Shown one piece after another: positions 21,112-32,566 of a stretch of DNA of 64,000 bases; the first letter of the stretch is position 1, and each line of letters begins with the position of its first letter. The DNA comes from Tridacna crocea (Eukaryota > Mollusca > Bivalvia > Cardiida > Cardiidae). The notes beneath the pieces are model-generated. The model was not told the origin of the DNA, ran no database searches, and worked only from the letters and a program-made list of their open reading frames with translations. The stretch is taken from contig OX031063.1 of assembly GCA_943736015.1 (NCBI GenBank), forward strand, positions 31,554,172-31,618,171, read 5' to 3'. The position numbers and the translations under genes were made by a program.

Positions 21112-23330
21112 TTAACCCCTTCACTGCCAAATATATGTGCACTCAATATGCCGGGGAACAAAAGTGTTTTCAGAACTGTACCATATAAATTGTATGGTAC
21201 AGATTCAAAACTACTCCATGGATTTACACCAAATTTTATATGCTTGTTTGGTATATATACAGCAATGTATGAAACAGGTTGCATAGTGATAACATGTCTG
21301 ACATGTGATAACATGTCTGATGAAGAAGAATGTCTACTTTCATTTTCAACATCGTCATTTTGCTATGGTGCATCCAAAACAACAGGTAACAACAGCATAT
21401 TGTTTTCAGAATAAGTATCTATTTCATCATTTTCAGATTCGGAAACCTAATATAAGTCAGCATTGTCACAATTACAGTGGATTCCACTTAATCGCAACCC
21501 TGTTTATCGGGATTTTCGGTTATTTGCAAGGTTTGGTCCAGCACCGATCCATTTCCTATTTAGACAACGTAAATTTCAACGCTTAACCGGGATCCCGTAA
21601 ATAGAACATTTCGGTTTTTTGCAACGAAAAATTAGCACATGATTCGAAATTCTAGTGTTTATTAGCAATTCCGTGGGATAAGACAGCGAAAAATTTCAAT
21701 CTTTCCGGGAAAAAAAAGGTTTCTCAAAAAGATAAAAGTCGTATTTCAATGCGTACGGAGAATCGCAGATTAAAAACTTATGTAGCAGTATACAAACGAC
21801 GAGTCCGACATGATCCGTTTTCATAATTTAATCATTAAAGATAAAAATTCTTGGCGTATTTCATGTTATTCTTTTCATTTAAGAAAGTGTAATAACGGTT
21901 ACAAAACAGCTGCAAATGGCCGACATTCTGAATATGGAGCCTCACTGGTTGCCGATTTTCAAACTAATGGACGGTTACGCGAGATTTCGGGTACCAGGCT
22001 GTACATCCACCACCAAGAGCACCGATTAATAAAATGGTAATTTTAGGACAGAAAAACTGGCGAAAAGATGACTACATGTACTTCAATCTTGTCTTGGTAT
22101 AACTCGGAAAAAAAAAACGAACATAGACGTTCTATGATCAGACTACACATTCTGTGCAGTCCGATCTTTATCTACGCTCCCCGAAAGCAACTGCAGACGA
22201 ATTCGGCACTTTACCCGTTACAAGAAAGACCGATCGAAATAGCCTATCACCGATCCGATAATTACACACTGGGGGAAAAAAAACTTATCTATTTGTTAGT
22301 GTCTCGTTGATAATCCAATTTGTGACAAACAGTTTGACTACATGCGTGAAAGTAAGGTGTACCGAATGTAAACTGTGAAAAACACAGAAAACCGTTTCTT
22401 ATTTAGGTCTGCTTTGAATGGTATGGCCTAAATTGATGCGTTAAAATAGAATCGTCTGCGCGACAATCAGTCTATGACGTCACACAAAATTTACCCACCC
22501 ATTCAACCTAACAGGTGGCGAGTCGGGGCTTATACAGGTGCACAGTACACGATCATGTTGTGTAAGAATGTACATGTACACATGGAGTAAATGTTAAATA
22601 ACCGGAAACTGGAGATATGCGTCGAAACCTGTGTAGACAAAAAGTTTGTGTTGAATTTTATGTCTAACGAAGCATCACCATGGCTAACAGCCAGGATCAT
22701 TTCTGGTGCTTTGTGCACTTGATAGGTAAATAAAGTAAGCAAACAAATGATTTTTTAAAACTTGTTTAGTTTGAAATACACATATTTAAAAAATTATGAA
22801 CATTAATCAAATGATCGGGATGCAAGAGCCGAACGTCTATCATTTGAACGAAACGATCGTCTGCAACTCTGGTTTGACTTCCGGTCTGAAAAGAGCCATC
22901 GGATTATCGGGCCGACCGCTTATTCGCAATATTTTCTCTGACAAATAGGACTTGCAAATAAGCGGAATCTACTGTACTAGTTTTGCAATAACATCTCTTA
23001 CCGAGAAACGCAATCTAATGCGTCCAGGACCAGCCGCCATCTTTGAAAAAGCAAGTTATATTGAAAAACCGTCTTGTTTTCATGAAAAAATCAACAATAG
23101 CATGCCATTTTGGATCATGTGACTAAAATAAGTATAGCGAAAGTTAATTCTAGTATGGAGTAAACAGAAAGTAATACTGAGTTAAATCCCTTACATTATA
23201 TTGTTCTTAAAACATATTGCAAAAATACCCCGAGCAGCTGCTCGGGGTATAGGCGCTGCTCGGGGTATAGGCGTATATGCAGCATTAGTTACCCCGAGCG
23301 GCGCTCGGGGTAAGGCAGTGAAGGGGTTAA
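21112..23330. mobile_element. second TTAA element, 17-bp perfect TIR
   Basis: Starts TTAACCCCTTCACTGCC and ends with its exact complement GGCAGTGAAGGGGTTAA. Near the right end are GC-rich palindromes built on CCCCGAGCAGCTGCTCGGGG and CCCCGAGCGGCGCTCGGGG. About 1.5 kb of it is a nested TA element (21,475-22,974), leaving ~0.7 kb of its own DNA with no transposase. TTAA targets are typical of piggyBac and some Kolobok elements; assignment is inference. Confidence 0.75.
21475..22974. mobile_element. pogo/Tigger-like TA element, non-autonomous
   Basis: Ends CAGTGGATTCCACTTAATCG and, inverted, CAGTAGATTCCGCTTATTTG. Both are flanked by TA (21,473-21,474 and 22,975-22,976). The TIR resembles the CAGTNNANCCTCT-type ends of Tigger/pogo elements. 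Short frames inside show no DDE transposase motif. Confidence 0.72.
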
Positions 23331-23334
23331 AATT

Positions 23335-23700
23335 TGTCAAAATGATCTTTTAACCCAAGGTGATCAAAACTCTAGTTTGACCTAGATATTATCATGACAA
23401 ACATACTGACCCAGTTTTATGAATATCTGACCAAAAATCTGGCCTCTAGAGTGCACAAAGGGTTTCTAGAAGATTTCTGCCCATGACCATACCATTTGAC
23501 CCAATGGTACCAAATTTCAAACATGTCTGAGATAACCTCGAAACAAACATTCTGACAATCTTTTATTAGTATCCAGAGGAAATAGTCTACATGACCTGAT
23601 TTCAAATTTGTCCGAGATATTACCAAGAAAAACATTCTGACTTCACTTCTTGAGTATCCCAATGAAACCTTGGCCTCGCGAGTGCACACAAGAAAATTGT
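23335..23700 (+). repeat. continuation of the degenerate ~150-bp array
   Basis: Phrases CTGACCCAGTTTTATGAATA, GCCTCTAGAGTGCACAAAG and GATATTACCAAGAAAAACAT continue the array at 20,040-20,865 across the intervening insertions. Confidence 0.5.
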
Positions 23701-23831
23701 CGACAACTGCACTACTTTTCCCACAATGTTTCCCTCCCTTTCATACACAACTACTGACACATGAGTTAGATTTTTATTTGCGCTTTGAAATTTTTTTTCA
23801 ATAAAGGCCATTCGTAAGGCACAGGGTTAAT
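23700..23831 (-). mobile_element. TTAA-hairpin MITE, 3' fragment
   Basis: Begins CTACTTTTCCCACAATGTTT and ends GGCACAGGGTTAA. Confidence 0.5.
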
Positions 23832-24016
23832 GAATAAATCAGAGACAGCAAAACACCTTTTTTTATGATGCTAAAACTGTGTTTGATTTCAGATGCTGAA
23901 AATCATGTTTGATTACACTTTCCTCTGTCTGAGAATTGAAAAATAACAACAACTGAAAAATTAACAAGAGAACTGAAAAATAACAAGAGAACTGAAATGT
24001 AACAACACTACAGATA

Positions 24017-26167
24017 CTGTGAAACCATTAATATTCGTTGAGTACTAATTTTCGTTGATTTCGTGGGTAGGTAAGTCCACGAATTCAAGTTCCTGACGAA
24101 AGATAGGTCCTTTGCCATCTTCAACTAAGTTTGGTTCGGCTTCATTGATCAATACAGAACGTGACGACGCCAACGTTAAAATGTACACACTATCGAACAG
24201 AAAGTTATTTACACCTTAGATTATTTGTTCCTATAAAGATTTCTTTGCGACTTAAAGATGCCCATCTACAGCCGGTGAGCAGAAACACTGTTAATTTTGA
24301 AAAGAAAAATAGAATGGTACAGAAATCTGTCCTTTGTGTACACAAGGATAAATTACTGACATATATCGTGTAAATGAAAAAAGAAACATGGGGGTTTGTG
24401 TGAAAAACCGAAAATTTGCCAGAAGAAAACTGGCTGACAATCGAAGCTGTAAACAATGGTGGTGACTCACGGAAATTTGTCGTTGGTTTCCGCCTAGAGT
24501 CGGATACGGTGTAACTTACATATAGGCCTCGATCTCTGTCCAAAGATATAGGCTGCAACGGAAAAACATCCATTTTCCTTTATTTACTGCATCAAGGCCA
24601 AGGTCAAATATAGTAACGTTACAGAATGCATGATCATCATACGAATCTACCCGAGTGTATAACGGATATCGAAAATCTTCGACTCAAAATCTGGAAACGA
24701 TCAGTGTTTACAATGAAGGCCGCAAGTCCGCGAAATGCATTTTCTATCAGGCGTTATCTAAGCAACCTTGCAACCGTCAGGCGCAATATTTGGCAAAGAT
24801 ATATAAGAATGACTTTATTTTGATAAAATAAAAACAAAATGAGTTAAAACTGGCTTAAAATGAGTATTATTGCCTCTTTAACAATTACCGAGTAAAAAAA
24901 GTGATTTTTCCATTGCCTTAACTTCATTTCTTTTCTGTTATCCCGGCGACGACGGCATAAACAATGTTGAAAAATTACCTACATGCATCGAGTCAAGTTA
25001 TCCATGTTTATCTTTTACTGTTGCATTTCGGCTGCAAGGGTTTTTTTTTTGCAAACAGCCATACCAATTTGTGCTGACTACACAAAACATGTGACACGAC
25101 TGCCCAGGTGTTTTTGAAACAGCCATTTCTAAACGCAATGTGACCATAGATTTTGTGGGGTAAAACAGTCGTACACTAGTACAACAAACATTTGTTTTAC
25201 AACCCTGTTGCTCGAATGACCTACACATTACATCATAGATCTACCCCAAATCAAAATTTTACTGCAAACGCGTGTGTACCTGCGACTGGCATACAATCAT
25301 GTTGACAGACGGCTTGTTTTATATTTGGGTCGTTCTAATATTGAATTTGGTGATGACAAGATGGCGTATTTCAACGTGCTGTTGGACGGTGTCAGACTAA
25401 ACAGAACTTGCAGTCTGATCGTGGATCTATCCCATCCAGTTGAACAACGACTTAGCTTGTATTAGAAAGCAACTTTTGGAAGTCGCGCAAGATTGAATGG
25501 AATCCGAAACTTAGGTCTCCTACAGTTTTGACCCTTCATGCTTGTTCTAATAGATATAGATGCAAATTTGTCGGAGTTTACATTTATTATTTCGGACACA
25601 CTTTTGGACAACAAGGTAAAATGTATCATTTCAGTAATGATAAATGAATCAATCTCTAAACAAAAAATCTCTTTCCTTCTGTCACAATATATCGGTGAAT
25701 ATGTGGTAAGCAGTCTTGTTTTCCTAAGTGACCCAGACATGGGAAGGGTAGCTTCGGAAGTCAGCAGTTTCAAAGCAGACGATTCTGAAAACGTCGTCGT
25801 ATCTTTTACTGCTTAAAATTTGACTGTGAACTGTGACTACAGGATTAAATAATAACCGTGTAAATTGTAAATAATTACGCATGTCTTAATTGATAGACTT
25901 GAGACCGGCAATCAGATTATCAGATAAGTGTCATAAACTTTACACCCTTTACACCTGATATGATACATGTATACTTGTCATCGATCGAGTCCCGTCTTAT
26001 GTTATCTTTTTTTCTTTAACACACTTTATTTATGGACAGTTTAGATTTTTTTTCACCGAAATTTTTTCTTTTGGAAATGGAAAATCAACGAATTTACGGT
26101 CCAACGAAAATGCCGAATTTGAAAAATCTACAAAATTTCATACCAACGAAATTATATGAATCCACAG
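24017..26167. mobile_element. 2.15-kb TIR element (CTGTGAAACCATTAAT type)
   Basis: The left end CTGTGAAACCATTAATATTC is mirrored at the right by CTGTGGATTCATATAATTTC. Flanking TA dinucleotides lie at 24,015-24,016 and 26,168-26,169. Similarity extends ~80 bp inward through iterated TTCGTTG(A/G) motifs. Internal short frames carry no recognisable domain, so it is non-autonomous. Superfamily not assigned. Confidence 0.65.
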
Positions 26168-26272
26168 TATACCACAGACTGAACAGACAGGTCAAGTAGA
26201 AGGTAGAACAGAATACTAGTTTAATTACCCATACATGAATAGAACTAAGTAATTTTATTATTTTAAATGTTT

Positions 26273-26394
26273 CAGGGTAGAAAATTGTGGAAAAAGGAGA
26301 ATATGCTGGTAACCAGCATTTTTTTCCTTTTCCCACAATGTTTTCACAACTCTTCTGCCTAAGCGTCATTAAAAGTCAGGACTGGTAACAGTTT
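26273..26394 (+). mobile_element. TTAA-hairpin MITE, 5'-truncated
   Basis: Starts inside at CAGGGTAGAAAATTGTGG, has the hairpin and ends GACTGGTAACAGTTTAA. Confidence 0.65.
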
Positions 26395-26427
26395 AAAAGA
26401 GCCTTTCACAGCTATGGTTGCTTTTGC

Positions 26428-27387
26428 GGGGTACGGACAAAACCCCCCTAGGACAAAACCCCCCTGGACAAAACCCCCATGGACAAAACCCCCACACCCT
26501 TAAGTGAAAAGTGGACAAAACCCCCCTGGTTGTAAAAAATAATTAATCCGTATAAGTTAATTTGATTTTTTAAGTTTTTTTTTCTTAAAATTGTGTTTAT
26601 GACCAAAAATGTGTTTTTAAAAAAAAAAAATTTTTTTCTTTATGACCAGAAATGTGTTTTTAAAAAAAATTTTTTTTCTTCAATTTTTTTTTTCTTTATG
26701 ACTGTGCATTTAGAATATTTTGTGATCGTCTCAAAAGACTTTGAGTCACTACCTATCTACAGAGCGCATAGTGATGACTTTGGTCAGACTGCGCATGCCC
26801 AGGCTGATCTGAGTCTTCACTTTTACACATATGTATAACAATTAGAAACGCCACGCACAGGCTCTAATACATTATATGGTTACATGGTAACATTCGGTGT
26901 GTTTTCTTTTCCACGTCACTAGCCGTGCATATTGTTGACCCCCTTTTGGAAAGTGGTATGAGAAAAGAAAAAAAATGCTTGTCATAAGCAGCAATTTCTT
27001 CTTTTCCCACACTGATTTCTATCCTACACTATGTACTTTTTCAAATCTCATCCATTTTCTAGTTTCTTATGCAACTACTCTCAATATTTGGTGTTACAAA
27101 ATTTTGTCCTCTGTCCACCCAAATACCAAGTTAAAAGTTCAGTTTTCCTATTGCAAGTACAATGAAATTTTATTCCATTTTGTCTAAACCTGTTAAAGAA
27201 ATAAAGTAAAAAGGCAAAAAATATGGAAAGCATGAAAAAATATGAGCTGTTTATATGCTTTTTATATATGATGGGGGTTTTGTCCTAGGAGGGTTTTATC
27301 CTAGGGGGGTTTTGTCCTAGGGGGGTTTTGTCCAGGGGGGTTTTGTCCTAGGGGGGTTTTGTCCTAGGGGGGTTTTGTCCTACACTC
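26428..27387. mobile_element. element with iterated GGACAAAACCCCC ends and 8-bp duplication
   Basis: The left end begins GGGGTACGGACAAAACCCCC and iterates GGACAAAACCCCC about five times to ~26,530. The right end carries ~7 inverted copies of GGGGGTTTTGTCCTA (27,270-27,380) and ends CACTC. Both are flanked by GCTTTTGC (26,420-26,427 and 27,388-27,395). Inside are A/T runs, a Tigger-unrelated AT-rich stretch and a hairpin-MITE fragment near 26,960-27,020. No transposase. The 8-bp duplication suits hAT-type transposition; the ends are not canonical hAT. Confidence 0.75.
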
Positions 27388-27395
27388 GCTTTTGC

Positions 27396-27460
27396 AGCCA
27401 GTGCAGATCTAGATTAGACTGCAGAAAAGATGCAACCTGATCTCTGATCTACACTGTTCT
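27396..27460. repeat. GATC palindromic module, right part of the host repeat
   Basis: AGCCAGTGCAGATCTAGATT and its partner GATCTCTGATCTACACTG. With CCTTTCACAGCTATGGTTGC at 26,402 it formed one repeat before the 26,428-27,387 insertion. Confidence 0.6.
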
Positions 27461-27581
27461 CTAGGCTTAATCACTATACATAAAAGCAACCATCGAATTA
27501 CATTTTGGTCTCATTTGTAGACCAAATGTGTCTATTGGGTCTATTTGGCACTCTAAGTATCTCTAATTTTAGTCAATTGAT

Positions 27582-27695
27582 TAAACCTTTATCAAATGAT
27601 TCTGTGTTTTAATGACCCTAGAAAAAAGGATTTTAAGAACAATGTGGAAAAATGAAAAAAATGCTCATAACCAACATTTACTAAATTTGTGATTC
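27582..27695 (-). mobile_element. TTAA-hairpin MITE, 5' part
   Basis: TTAAACCTTTATCAAATGAT, ATGACCCTAGAAAAAAGG and an eroded hairpin; the 3' half is missing. Confidence 0.5.
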
Positions 27696-27875
27696 AGCAT
27701 TTGTAGTATATCCTATAGATGCAGAATTCATTCCTCTTTTGACTGTTATGATCAACCCCTATTTATTAAATTAATTTCTTCCAACCCTCCAAGTCACATA
27801 AAGCATGTAAGTTTATTGGTGATGGGCTCATGATTTGGGTAATTTGGAGGTGAAGAGAGTATTACATTTCATGTT

Positions 27876-28102
27876 TTAACTCTTTACCAAAAGACAATAT
27901 TTTAGCCTTGTCCAGATTGAAAGCATTTGCAGACGATAGAGTAAAACTGACTGAAAATTTGAAATTGGTTTTGTGAAGAGTAGAAAACATTGTGGGAAAA
28001 GGAGAAAATGCTGGTTACCAGCATTTTCTCCTTTTCCCACAATGTTTTCTAAAGGGTCTCTCTCAGGGTCGGCAAAAGTGAGATTGTGAGGTAATGGGTC
28101 AA
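27876..28102 (+). mobile_element. TTAA-hairpin MITE, full length
   Basis: TTAACTCTTTACCAAAAGAC to GAGGTAATGGGTCAA, with the right TTAA mutated to TCAA. Strong hairpin. Confidence 0.85.
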
Positions 28103-28167
28103 CTGCACTTACTAAATGCTACAGTTTGTAAACAGCTCCTGGATCATATAAAAAAAAATTGCTGTCC

Positions 28168-28397
28168 TCAACTCTTTACCACATAATCTTGAGTTTTAAC
28201 CACCCTAAAGAATGATCCCTGTGAAAAAAAGTGTGGAAAAAGGGGAAAATGGTGGTAATCAGCAATTTCTCCTTTTTTCACAATATCATCCACCCCATCA
28301 AGGACAAGCTCCATCATTTGACCCACCTGACAGTTGTTGTCTGCAATGCTTTCAGTTCAGACAGGTCTATGTTTTACTTGATGTGATAAAGAGTTAA
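28168..28397 (-). mobile_element. TTAA-hairpin MITE, full length, diverged
   Basis: TCAACTCTTTACCACATAAT to GTGATAAAGAGTTAA. Hairpin with several mismatches (AGTGTGGAAAAAGGGG). Confidence 0.75.
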
Positions 28398-28433
28398 CCC
28401 CTACAGAGATGAACTGATGAAATAAGGTTCCTT

Positions 28434-28662
28434 TTAACTCATTACCAAACGACAAACTTTTAGACTGGTTCAAATTGAAAGCATTTGCAGACGACATAAT
28501 AAAGGTGACTGAAAAATTGAAATTTGTTCTGGGAAGGGTAGAAAACACTGTGGGAAAAGGAGAAAATGCTGGTTACCAGCATTTTCTCCTTTTCCTACAG
28601 TGTTTTCAAAAGGCTTCTTTCTCAGGGGTGTCAAAAGTAGGGATTGAGTGGTAATGGGTTAA
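28434..28662 (+). mobile_element. TTAA-hairpin MITE, full length, young-looking
   Basis: Perfect TTAA borders, nearly perfect hairpin, AACACTGTGGG subtype shared with copies at 29,102, 41,394 and 53,993. Confidence 0.9.
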
Positions 28663-28689
28663 ATAAGAAAAACATGCAACTTTCGTTAT

Positions 28690-28919
28690 GCAACTCTTTT
28701 ACCAAATGACAAAATTTTAACCCCGTCTAAATTAAAAGCATTTGCAGATGACAATATTAATGTGACAAAAGACTTGAAATTTGTGTTGGGTAGGGTAGAA
28801 AACATTGTGGCAAAGGGAGAAAATGCTGGTTACCAGTATTTTCTCCTTTCCCCACAATGTTTTCAGAAGGCTTCTTCCTCTGTGTCGTAAAAATCAGGGA
28901 TTGTTTGGTACAGAGTTAA
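28690..28919 (+). mobile_element. TTAA-hairpin MITE, full length
   Basis: The left border is GCAA and the right border TTAA. Subtype with CTTCCTCTGTGTCGTAAAAA near the right end. Confidence 0.78.
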
Positions 28920-29101
28920 GGTTATTTAGTTCTAGAGTATTTGACTTTTCAGAGGACAGTGTAGATCCAAGATTGGACTGCATGTTCTATGCATTCAAAC
29001 ATTTATCCACTCTCCACAAAAGCTTTCAGGACCTGCTCTTTAAGATCTTAATTTTTGACTCTTAAAAAATCATTATGCAAAATTCTATTTGCTGGTATGT
29101 A

Positions 29102-29330
29102 TTAACTCTTTACCACACGAGACAATTTTAGACTGGTCCAAATTGAAAGCATTTGCAGACGACAAAATAAAGGTGACTGAAAAATTGAAATTTGTTCTGG
29201 GAAGGGTAGAAAACACTGTGGGAAAAGGAGAAAATGCTGGTTACCAGCATTTTCCCCTTTTCCCACAGTGTTTTCAAAAGGCTTCTTTCTCAGGGGCGTC
29301 AAAAGTAGGGATTGTGTGGTAATGGGTTAA
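29102..29330 (+). mobile_element. TTAA-hairpin MITE, full length, AACACTGTGGG subtype
   Basis: TTAACTCTTTACCACACGAG to GTGTGGTAATGGGTTAA. Hairpin 29,209-29,275 has one mismatch. Confidence 0.9.
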
Positions 29331-29373
29331 CCCTATCCCTGAACTAGAGGTCCAAGTATTTTACTGGTACAGT

Positions 29374-29638
29374 GTAACTCTTTACCATACGATCATGACT
29401 TCGAACGACCCTGGGAAGGAAACCTTCTAAAAACATTAATGGAAAAGGAGAAAATGCAGGTAACCAGCATTTTCTCTATTTCCCACAATGTTTTCTACCT
29501 TTCCTAAAACAAATTTCATTTTCCCAGTTACCTTTTTTTTGTCATCTGCAATTGCCTTGAATTTGGACAAGTCGCAATGTTTTCAAAAGGCTTCTATCTC
29601 ATGGTCGTTAAAACTCATGATAGTATGGTAAAAGGTCT
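29374..29638 (-). mobile_element. chimeric TTAA-hairpin MITE
   Basis: A minus-orientation copy runs to TTTGGACAAGTCG at ~29,572, then switches to a plus-orientation 3' end (CAATGTTTTCAAAAGGCTTC to AGTATGGTAAAAGGTCTA). A recombination or template-switch product is inferred. Confidence 0.65.
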
Positions 29639-29795
29639 AGTCAACACAGTTGTGCTAAATGCAGAAGGTTTCATTAATAAACCTGAAATTACAGCCACCA
29701 AGCCATCGAGGAATGAATTCTGTATTTTAACAAGTGCTTGTACATACAGTTGCTGCTTCTGGACTACGGGTACTGCCTGCTTAGGCCTAAAATTA

Positions 29796-30001
29796 AATAT
29801 CTGTGTTTAGGGTTTCAGTAGGAGATACTGTAGGTAGGGTAGGTTGGGATTTATTTTTCTTTTTCCAAAAACTTTCTTCATGGAACATAATAGAGAAACC
29901 ACACTCCATAGATGATGTTTTTTGAATCATGCTGAAAAAAAAAAAAATTTAGGGACGGCAGTATTTTCAAGATGGGTAGGGAAACCCTAAACACAGATAT
30001 T
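29796..30001. mobile_element. ~205-bp MITE with TAGGGTTT inverted ends
   Basis: AATATCTGTGTTTAGGGTTT is mirrored by AAACCCTAAACACAGATATT. The inner GTAGGTAGGGTAGG pairs loosely with GATGGGTAGGG. No coding capacity. Confidence 0.7.
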
Positions 30002-30184
30002 TTTTTTCTATACCTTATGCATTTGTCATTCTCTGGACTTCCTGCCGTTTCTGTCTCGGTGGAATTCTCACAGATTTTGTCGCCAGCAGATTCCATCCAA
30101 GTTCCATGCCTGCATCATGTAGAAAAAAAAGTAATTAGTTAACTGCTTACTTTTACAAAAGTACTCGCCTTCTTTTACTGCCAG

Positions 30185-30414
30185 TTAACTCTTTACCACA
30201 CAATCCTGACTTTTGACAATTCTGAAAAGGAAGCATTCTGAAAACAATGTGGGAAAAGGAGAAAATGCTGGTAACCAGCATTTTTCTCCTTTTCCCATGA
30301 TGTTTTCTACCGCTTCCAGAACAATCTTGAAAATTTTAGTCACACTGAAATTGTCTTAGGCAAATGCTTTTAATTTGGACAAGCCTTAAGTCTTGTCATT
30401 TGGTAAAGAGTTAA
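30185..30414 (-). mobile_element. TTAA-hairpin MITE, full length
   Basis: TTAACTCTTTACCACACAAT to TTTGGTAAAGAGTTAA: perfect 14-bp terminal inversion TTAACTCTTTACCA. Its right TTAA starts the next copy. Confidence 0.9.
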
Positions 30415-30612
30415 CTCTTTACCAAATGACAAAATTTTAGACTTGTCTAGATTGAAAGCATTTGCAGACAACAAAAAGAATGTGACTCAAAAATTGAAAT
30501 TAGACTTTAGAAGAGTAGAAAATATAGTTGGAAAGGGAGAAAATGCTGGTCAACAGCATTTTCTCCTTTTCCTGCAATGGTTTTCAAAAGGTTTCTTTCT
30601 CACGGTAGTTAA
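30411..30612 (+). mobile_element. TTAA-hairpin MITE, 3'-truncated
   Basis: Starts on the shared TTAA at 30,411 and stops after TTTCTTTCTCACGGTAGTTAA without the usual last ~25 bp. Confidence 0.78.
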
Positions 30613-30616
30613 TTCT

Positions 30617-30871
30617 GTAACTCTTTACCAAACAACGAAATTTTAGACCGGTCCAAATTGAAAGCATTAATTTTGCAGATGACAAATTGAATGTGAATCA
30701 AAAATTGAAGTTTGATTTGAGAAGGTTAGAAAACATAGTGGAAAAAGGAGTAAATGCTGGTAACCAGCATTTTCTCCTTTTCCCACAATGTTTTCAAAAA
30801 ATGTCTTTCTTAGGGTTGTTAAAAGTCGGGATTGAATGGTAAAGAGTTGTGATTGTGCAGTAAAAGGTTAA
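30617..30871 (+). mobile_element. TTAA-hairpin MITE with duplicated end
   Basis: GTAACTCTTTACCAAACAAC to GAATGGTAAAGAGTTG, then a second terminal relic GATTGTGCAGTAAAAGGTTAA. Confidence 0.75.
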
Positions 30872-31163
30872 TTGTGGGTCTTGGCAAATTAGCCTCGCAC
30901 TGGCAATAAATGATTTCATGCATCTATCTCTGTGATGAATTATACCAGGCAAGTAATCAAATAATTATGGATCCATAAAATCCATTTTGTCGAAAAATGG
31001 ACTGAATCATCAGTTAGAATGTTCATTGACATCCAGAAAATTTACAAAATGCAGAAAGTTTTGAATGACCTTGGTGCATTCCATTGTCCACTTTTACAGC
31101 AACATGGTACTTTTACGATCAGCCCTCTCAGTGTGACAGGCAAAAGCATGGATGTTTGCCATA
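30872..31163. other. no feature seen
   Basis: Unremarkable AT-rich DNA; no exon-like segment or repeat recognised. Confidence 0.6.
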
Positions 31164-32199
31164 GCACGGGTGGTAAACGGGGCAACTAGCTCCAAAAAGA
31201 GTCAATAGTATTTTGTTGCCTCGTAACATACGGGTATTTGCGTGCTAGTTGCATAGATAGAAAATTTGTCAACAAAGGTAGGTGTCGAATACTTTAATTT
31301 CTATTCATTTCCTTAGCGGAGACCTTTTGAAAAATCCGGCAATGCAGTGCGATATAGAAATGACTAAACTTTATTCACCGCTAGCATATGTCATATAAGT
31401 GTGCAGCGCTTACATAAAATCTTGGCCAAACTTTCGAACATCGAGCGGTAGAACTGTAAATCGGAGTTATGAAACCACGGATCTTCTCATTGAACGTTAA
31501 ATACATAGCCACTACAATACCTGATGCACTTTCCCTATTAATTTCAAGCCCAGGGAATATGAAATAACAAAAAATGAAAATTTTAGAAGTCGTGTATGTA
31601 GAATATTAGCTGAATTTGTCTGCGGGCTAGTTGCCTAGCTCGGGGGGTAGTTGAATAGACAAGGAGCCAGCTTTTTATTCAGGTTGAGCTAAGAAATATT
31701 TGTTGTCTGCCAGTGCTTATATTTATATATACTGTCATTTGGTCATCGGATGACTAAATAATACTTTATAAAATATTTTCAAGTGAGCGTGTCCGAGACA
31801 CAGACACTCGGTTTCCCGATGTTTGAACAACTCACAAATACTGAGATGAACAAAATAAACACAGTTCCACAGCTGCCATTTTTTCTAGCAATGGAATTTT
31901 ATACTGACATCACGTTTGGGCTGCGTTCATTTCTATTAAGGTTTCCGACATCTTTGGTACCCTTATTATAAATTGGCACAGCCCAAACATGACGACAGTG
32001 TAAACTGAAAAAAAAAAAAAAAAAAAGCTGCTACTTTATATCCAGTCCTAAGAATTGGCAATTTGTTAAAAGATCGGAAACCGAGAGCCTGTTGTTCTAA
32101 TGAAAAACTGCAGGGGATGGGTGGCATCCTGATCATGCATGTAACTGATACATCCCCTTAAAGTACTTTAAGTTGTGAAATTTGACATCTTTTCAGAAA

Positions 32200-32450
32200 C
32201 TAGCAAAGATGTTAAAAAATTCCAAATTCTTCACGGTACACATGTTCAGAGTGTCCAAAGAGCTACTCAGCCAAATCAAGACTAAAAGAACACTCGAAAA
32301 ATGCTCACCAGGATCCATCATCAACAGTATCTAAGATACGCCACAAGATTTCAGCACGAAAACAATATTAACAAGAAAAAGTTGATGCAAAGCATCAAAG
32401 TCGCCGCAAAAAAATTTGTTTAATGCTTCAAGAAAGCCAGGGCAAGTAAG
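32200..32450 (+). pseudogene. possible decayed exon inside the long-TIR element
   Basis: Bounded by an acceptor-like TTTTCAG and a donor-like CAAGTAAGTA. One frame reads a Lys-rich sequence (KKFQILHGTHVQSVQRAT, later KKKLMQSIKVAAKKF) but contains two stop codons. No domain recognised. It could be chance. Confidence 0.25.
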
Positions 32451-32566
32451 TAAATGTCAGTTTTCATCATCAGATTTTTTAACACATTATGAAATTATGT
32501 GAATAGTAACCTATATCAAAACTTGTCTTCTGTTACAGTATCTAATACCCTAGCACAGCGCTCTCT

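Noticed and set aside
21810-22040. 76-residue frame within the TA element as a possible transposase
   Set aside because: No DDE/D or helix-turn-helix features are visible and the frame is short. The element appears non-autonomous.
26428-26530. Telomere-like reading of the GGACAAAACCCCC repeats
   Set aside because: The unit is not a TTAGGG type, the arrays are inverted about an interior and flanked by an 8-bp duplication, so a transposon fits better.
29102-29302. Recurring short protein MTPLRKKPLENIVGKGENAG seen at many positions
   Set aside because: It is the hairpin MITE read in one frame. The apparent conservation comes from the repeat, and copies carry frequent frame breaks.
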